Source: Pelagophyceae sp. CCMP2097
Lineage: Eukaryota > Sar > Pelagophyceae
Direction of reading: 5' to 3'
NCBI GenBank assembly: GCA_026770575.1
Contig: MU657259.1
Span: 159,334-191,889, forward strand
Length of the DNA: 32,556 bases
A program made the translations under genes and the position numbers. A model generated the notes under the pieces. It saw only the letters and a program-made list of their open reading frames with translations. It did no database searches and was not told where the DNA came from. This document shows positions 29,401 through 32,556 of this stretch, piece after piece (within the stretch, counting starts at the first letter, position 1; every line of letters begins with the position of its first letter).

Positions 29401-29922
29401 GTCGCCTTCAAGGGTCGGCCGCGCGAAGCCGCCATCTCGCCAAGGCCGTCGGACGACTGGGACGACTACGGCCCGCCATCCAAGGCCTTGCCGCCGCGGC
29501 GGCGCGCGCGGCCCGCCGACGACTCGGACGACGACGACGGCGCCGATTTCCGCGACGCGCTCCGCGACGCGCGCGGCGCGCGGCCCAGCTTTGGCCGAGA
29601 CTTTGGCGGCGGCCTCCGCGACGGCGGCCGCGCGTCCGGCGCCTACGGCCTCGACGGGCCGGCCTACGCCCGCGCGAGGCCGGTCGTCGTCGACCACCGG
29701 CTCTTTGCGCAGAGGGACTATCTGCCGCCGGCGCCGCCGCAGGGCTACGGCGCGCGGCCGCCGCCGCCCGTGGCCCGCCGTGCTGTGCGGTTGCGCCGCG
29801 CCGACAACGGCGACTCGGACTCTGAGGTTTTCGTCGACGCTCGCGCGCACCGCGGCGCAGTTTATTCGCCCGTCAAGCGCGCAGCAGACGACCCCGCCTT
29901 CTTCGGCGGCGGCCGGCGCTGA
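26470..29922 (+). CDS. Second giant Pro-Thr-rich type I membrane (cell-surface) protein
   Basis: A single exon of 1150 aa from the ATG before the signal peptide (MRLLRFAAVWAAAYRAGA); the frame extends upstream without an ATG. Order: small N-terminal domain with four Cys (to about 104); Pro-Thr linker (106-164); domain B1 (165-316); linker (317-575); domain B2 (575-727); linker (728-887); a Cys-rich stub (CTAVFCISVADGSCTLC); a Lys cluster; one membrane helix (about 916-945, FPWIVLLWAFLALLGCCCCC); an Arg/Asp/Tyr-rich tail. B1 and B2 share GxCTSAxC, a central TAxxLTxxxxGD-like strand pattern, a CP/CADA..DV block and a terminal CC, so they are a duplicated beta-rich module, unlike A1/A2 of the first gene. 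The plan is otherwise the same, which suggests a family of modular wall or adhesion proteins. Function is inferred from architecture only. Confidence 0.87.
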   Translation: MRLLRFAAVWAAAYRAGADECPGGESVNLRVSLGGGGVRSVMRWVLEPWRSSRDEIGAGESFIASGAIEELPGMCVEPGKYALEVSRPDETCETPVVFLECAVPTAQPTPLPSRGPTPRPTRAPTTSRPTRAPTTAPTLRPTPQPSARPTVRPTPLPTATPTAACYDVAVVESGTCTSAGCVVLNFFDLEPFARGAACAITAAKLTADFAGDVDGTDEAVEVDVARNVGELDGATRVGGCAGGALGASQPAACDGAFSTCADATDIDVSAFLAAGPDADAPQLIVTGRGTSGVDSCGGDEPAFRVRASLAYTVCCHTPTASPTLRPTPTPTLSPTPAPTTRPTPAPSDRPTAAPSARPSGPSPLPTPNPTPRPSASQPPTAVPTPRPTPAPTATPSLPPVFAPTSVPTAVPTGGSTVAPTALPTTEPSATPTALPTSMPTTTPPTAQPTAGPSSSPSAPPSPRPTTSSPVATAPPTAGPSPVPSPVPTSVPSRLPTQMPIAAGDPTAVPTFLPSAVPSAVPSAVPTGVPTAAPTAFPTLAPSPEPTFLPSAAPSSPPTVQPSSSPTAPTSSPTPMCQPFDDSQEGMCTSAACEIQNIFQLDEYDTSKCFVTSAVLTIEVSGDFNGNVESPKGTPVQEEVLLFLDNVQRVASPICTSGGECLNDAGVPDYANFRNPGYETCPAFEALDVATELGETGRLVVLTKGTVSVDACRSFVRGTIVAEVCCVAPTPTPTAKPTPKPTPKPTPTPTPQPTTKLTPQPTAKPTAKPTAKPTPQPTAKPTPPLLVPVPAPTRPPTPTPSLQPKVGPSSRPSPVPSPVPTLPPPTSMPSLSPTPKPSLPPTPKPTPQPSRAPTPKPSPSPTLQPTRVPIPAPTAVPSVVPTLRPTTGCTAVFCISVADGSCTLCAKKSKKKRAYAFPWIVLLWAFLALLGCCCCCLIFAVCLPWCRRAADRRAFLPDNHHPGYIDAAAARATAFKGAVAFKGRPREAAISPRPSDDWDDYGPPSKALPPRRRARPADDSDDDDGADFRDALRDARGARPSFGRDFGGGLRDGGRASGAYGLDGPAYARARPVVVDHRLFAQRDYLPPAPPQGYGARPPPPVARRAVRLRRADNGDSDSEVFVDARAHRGAVYSPVKRAADDPAFFGGGRR

Positions 29923-30607
29923 AAATGTGTGAAGAGCGACCCGTCACTGTACTATTGCCTAAGCACGAAACGCCTTGGATAGTCGGGGTGACTTGTTCGA
30001 CCCGGGCCCCGGGTTTATGCGACGCGTGTCGTGGACGACTAGGGCGTGGACGAGCAGAGACAGACAAGGAGCCGCAGAGATCGAATGGTTTCAAGGGCGA
30101 GAGACGCCGCGCGACGAATTAACACACCAAGGCGAGGAGTCGAGACGACGAGCACGGTCCTATAGCCTAGTATAGACGAACGGCTCGGCGGGTCAAGGCG
30201 GGCCTTGCTTGCTCAAGATCCACCCTGGGTGGTGTCTTCGTGGCCGATTTACTCTGAGATTCGCCGGCACTGGCCTGCCTGGTGTCAGTGGTGAGATTCA
30301 CTCTTCCAGTGTGGCGCGGCGATCGGCTCTTTTGGTGGCGAGGGCACTCTGGACGCCGCAGGTTGTCCGGTGCCGCACCCGGGTCGAGATCTGTCCCAAT
30401 AGACGCGCTGACGTGTGTCGACATCACCCGACGTGAGACGCTACGTGACGTTTCAACCGTTCGGACGGGCGTCCCGCCGCCGCCCCGTCTTTGCCGTCGC
30501 TGCTGCCGCTGACCCCGACACTCAATCGCAGCGTTACGGCGGTGTCCCGGTTCAAGAAGACCGATGGCCTTGGTCCGAGTCGCGAGACTCGGACCGTCCC
30601 GTGGCAA
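29923..30607. other. Anonymous intergenic region
   Basis: About 685 bp without a supportable gene. Open frames exist on both strands, but none starts with a convincing domain or shows biased composition. The near-palindrome CCGAGTCGCGAGACTCGG lies at about 30577-30594. Confidence 0.4.
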
Positions 30608-31432
30608 TTATAGTCTCTCGTCCGCGATGAACCGCGACGTCAATTTCGTCGCTCTGGCAGGCGGGGCGCCGGCGGAGCGCTTCCGAGAACCGGCGGCCGT
30701 CGGTTTGGCCTTCTTCACCGGGGCATTCTCCTTCATCAGGCTCTTCGCGGCGCGCGTCTTTGTGCTCGGCGCTCGTGGGGCCGATTTCGACGCCGCGGGC
30801 TTCGACGCGGCGACAGGCGCCCGTGGCAGTGGCGGCGCCAACAGGAACTTGCGCCACGACTGGGTGTCGACAGCCGCCGGCCGTGCAGTGTTTTGCGTCA
30901 CAGCGCGGATGCCGGTAGGCATGCTCGCGCCCGCGGCGAGGAGGGCGGTGATGCAGTTGTCGGCGGCGACGACGAGCTGAAGAGCCCCGGTTGGGCCGAC
31001 GGCCGTGATGCACTTGGCGGTGGCCTGGGGCGGCAGCAGCGCGAGCTGCTCAGCGCGGCGCGCCTTGGCAAGGCGCGCCGCTTCGGCCACGCACGCCGCC
31101 CAGTGCGGCGAATCCTTCGCCGTGATGCAGGCGGAGGACATCGAGTCGTGGAGTCCAACGCCGGCGGGATATGCGGCGATTTGGGTCGCGTAGAGGCACA
31201 GCGCCGTCTGCGTCTGAGGCATCGAGGGCGCCATGGGGTGGGCAGCCTTCCGGGCGAACTCCGTCACTGCCTTCTCCTCGAGGCAGGCCTTGGCTAAGGC
31301 GCGGTCGTATTTGGCCGTCAGTTGACGCTGCTCGGCCTGCATGTTGCGGCAAAAGGCCTCGGCGGCTCGTCGGCGGTCGTCGGTCGGCGAAATGCGCTTC
31401 CACAACAACGCCGCGGCGATTTTCTGCTTCAT
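30608..31432 (-). CDS. Hypothetical basic protein
   Basis: 274 aa from an ATG at 31432. The N-terminal half is helical and Ala/Lys/Glu-rich (RRRAAEAFCRNMQAEQRQLT, then KYDRALAKACLEEKAVTEFA), with a scattered Cys pattern. The C-terminal 80 residues are very basic and low-complexity (KSAPRAPSTKTRAAKSL, KENAPVKKAKP), like a nucleic-acid-binding tail. The start ATG overlaps the stop (TGA) of an upstream minus-strand frame that runs to 32022 but has no ATG, so the full gene may have an upstream exon or be part of a decayed gag-like region. No family recognised. Confidence 0.45.
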   Translation of the reverse strand: MKQKIAAALLWKRISPTDDRRRAAEAFCRNMQAEQRQLTAKYDRALAKACLEEKAVTEFARKAAHPMAPSMPQTQTALCLYATQIAAYPAGVGLHDSMSSACITAKDSPHWAACVAEAARLAKARRAEQLALLPPQATAKCITAVGPTGALQLVVAADNCITALLAAGASMPTGIRAVTQNTARPAAVDTQSWRKFLLAPPLPRAPVAASKPAASKSAPRAPSTKTRAAKSLMKENAPVKKAKPTAAGSRKRSAGAPPARATKLTSRFIADERL

Positions 31433-32556
31433 CGAGACGGTGAGGCCGTGGCGCGGGCCGCGCGCAGTCGTTGCGTCGGTGTCGGCGGCCTCGGAGGTGT
31501 CGACGGCCTCGGCGGCCTCGGCAGTGGGAGCGACGCCTTTATGGAGGATGTTAAAGTAGAGGAAGGCGCCAAGTGTTGGAGAGCGGGCGCCGTCTCATCC
31601 CGTGGGAGGCGGCTTCGATCCATTTTCAGGACGTCTACGCGGGGACCGGGCCCCAGATCGTCGCGGTGGGTCGGGCGGTGATAGGGTAGCCTTGCGGCAG
31701 CTCCTCGGCGATCCCTGCCCACGAAGGCGTGCAAAAGTGTGATATCCGCACAATACCGTGACGGGTGCGTCTTTCGGTCAATCCTCGGGAAATCCGCCGC
31801 CGACGCCGCCGCCGACGCCGGGTCCGGCGCGGCGAACCACGCCTCCATAACCGTAACCCACCGTGTAAGCCGCACGGCCCGAGTCGCCGCCCCGTTCGTC
31901 GTGAAACGCCGCGCAACGAGCCCCTCGACGCCTTGACCCGAGGCTTCCCGACTCGATTTTTTGTCGAACAGGTCGCAGATGGACCCGCGCGATGTGTCAC
32001 CGGCTTGAGGCCCCGGCTCCACAGCTCCTGCAGATCAGCCGCCCCCGCAGCCCGTTTGTAGCGCGCGAACGGCGCGACGCAAGGAAACACGCAAATCTCT
32101 CAAGGGTCGCCCACCGACGCCACGGGCGTGGTGGAAAAAGAGCTCCCAACCATGTCCTGGGCACTCGGCTTCGTGCCCACTACCAGCTTAGGTCGCTTTA
32201 CAACTCGGCCTGGCGGCGAAGGGCCCGGGCTTTCTTCTGGGCTTGGGCCGCACTGGCACTGGCAGGGAAGTTCACGGTGGCACGGTGAGACGGTAAATGT
32301 CAAGGACTCGCGCAAGTGCGCGGTGTTTCGGCGGCGGCGCAGAATGCACGTGCTTGCGGCTCGCGGTCTGGAACTGCGCGGGGTCTGCGGTTGCGCGTTA
32401 GGCGGCGGCGGCGGCGTCCAAGTCGGCCTCGAGGCGCGCGATGCGCTCCGGGTCTGCATCGGAACTCATTCCTCAACGGCTTCGTTCTGTGAACGAGATC
32501 TGAGCCGAAGATGGAAACCTGTCTAGAAATCGAACCACAGGTGAGAATCGAACCCG
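31433..32556. other. Unresolved region, minus-strand open frames, possible tRNA-like edge
   Basis: The minus strand holds two overlapping open frames (32022-31429 and 32090-31635) with no domain I recognise. A short ATG frame at 32468-32398 begins MSSDADPERIARLEADLD. Together they could be exons or a decayed element. At the right edge (about 32540-32556, minus strand) GGTTCGATTCT resembles a tRNA B box, but the T-arm does not pair well and the rest lies outside the window. Confidence 0.35.

Noticed and set aside
30167..30607. 146-residue minus-strand open frame
   Set aside because: No domain, biased Arg/Thr composition, and no supporting context.
32540..32556. Partial tRNA at the right edge
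   Set aside because: Only a B-box-like string is inside the window and the flanking T-stem pairs poorly, so no RNA gene is called.

Overview
The window is nuclear DNA of a GC-rich, short-intron eukaryotic microalga. The best fit is a stramenopile of the pelagophyte type (Aureococcus-like). The reasons are spliceosomal introns of mostly 44-130 nt (donors often GTGCG, acceptors TAG or CAG), very GC-rich CDS, secreted proteins with long Pro-Thr repeat linkers, and eukaryote-only families (OSCA/TMEM63-like channel, RGS, SMYD, PP28/PDAP1). The taxon is inferred from style, not from a marker gene. Gene models were built by joining reading frames at GT/AG sites that keep phase. Most joins rebuild a family motif or a continuous helical pattern.

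Layout. 1-480 is an AT-richer repeat edge with one arm of a long-distance inverted repeat and a fold-back element. 664-3482 (+) is an OSCA/TMEM63-like membrane protein with a C-terminal WW domain. 3920-8847 (+) is a giant Pro-Thr-rich type I surface protein with a duplicated ectodomain. 9345-10173 (+) is a PP28/PDAP1 protein with a SAP motif. 10382-12335 holds a broken SEL1-repeat gene that runs into a decayed DIRS-type retroelement (RNase H tail plus partial tyrosine recombinase). 12473-13661 (+) is a 2-oxoglutarate/Fe(II) oxygenase. 13757-14654 (-) is an RGS protein. 15004-16906 (+) is a seven-exon secretory glycosyltransferase-like protein. 16966-18135 (-) is an unknown gene.

18240-19460 is a second AT-richer repeat island. 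It contains a 250 bp TA-flanked fold-back MITE, two copies of a 79 bp hairpin repeat, the second inverted-repeat arm, a tRNA-like SINE-type fragment and an assembly gap. 19464-21861 (-) is a nine-exon coiled-coil plus alpha-solenoid protein that may be ATRIP. It shares a 134 bp divergent promoter with a Gln-rich protein (21996-23057, +). 23122-24526 (-) is a low-complexity protein with exact 22-residue repeats. 24707-25969 (-) is a SMYD lysine methyltransferase. 26470-29922 (+) is a second giant Pro-Thr-rich type I surface protein built on the same plan as the first but from a different duplicated ectodomain. 29923-32556 is mostly anonymous, with one plausible basic-protein ORF on the minus strand.

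No operon-like or defence system is visible. The most unusual content is the pair of modular Pro-Thr surface proteins, including an intron present in one copy of a duplicated domain and absent from the other, the WW-tailed OSCA-like channel, and the nested non-autonomous repeats.
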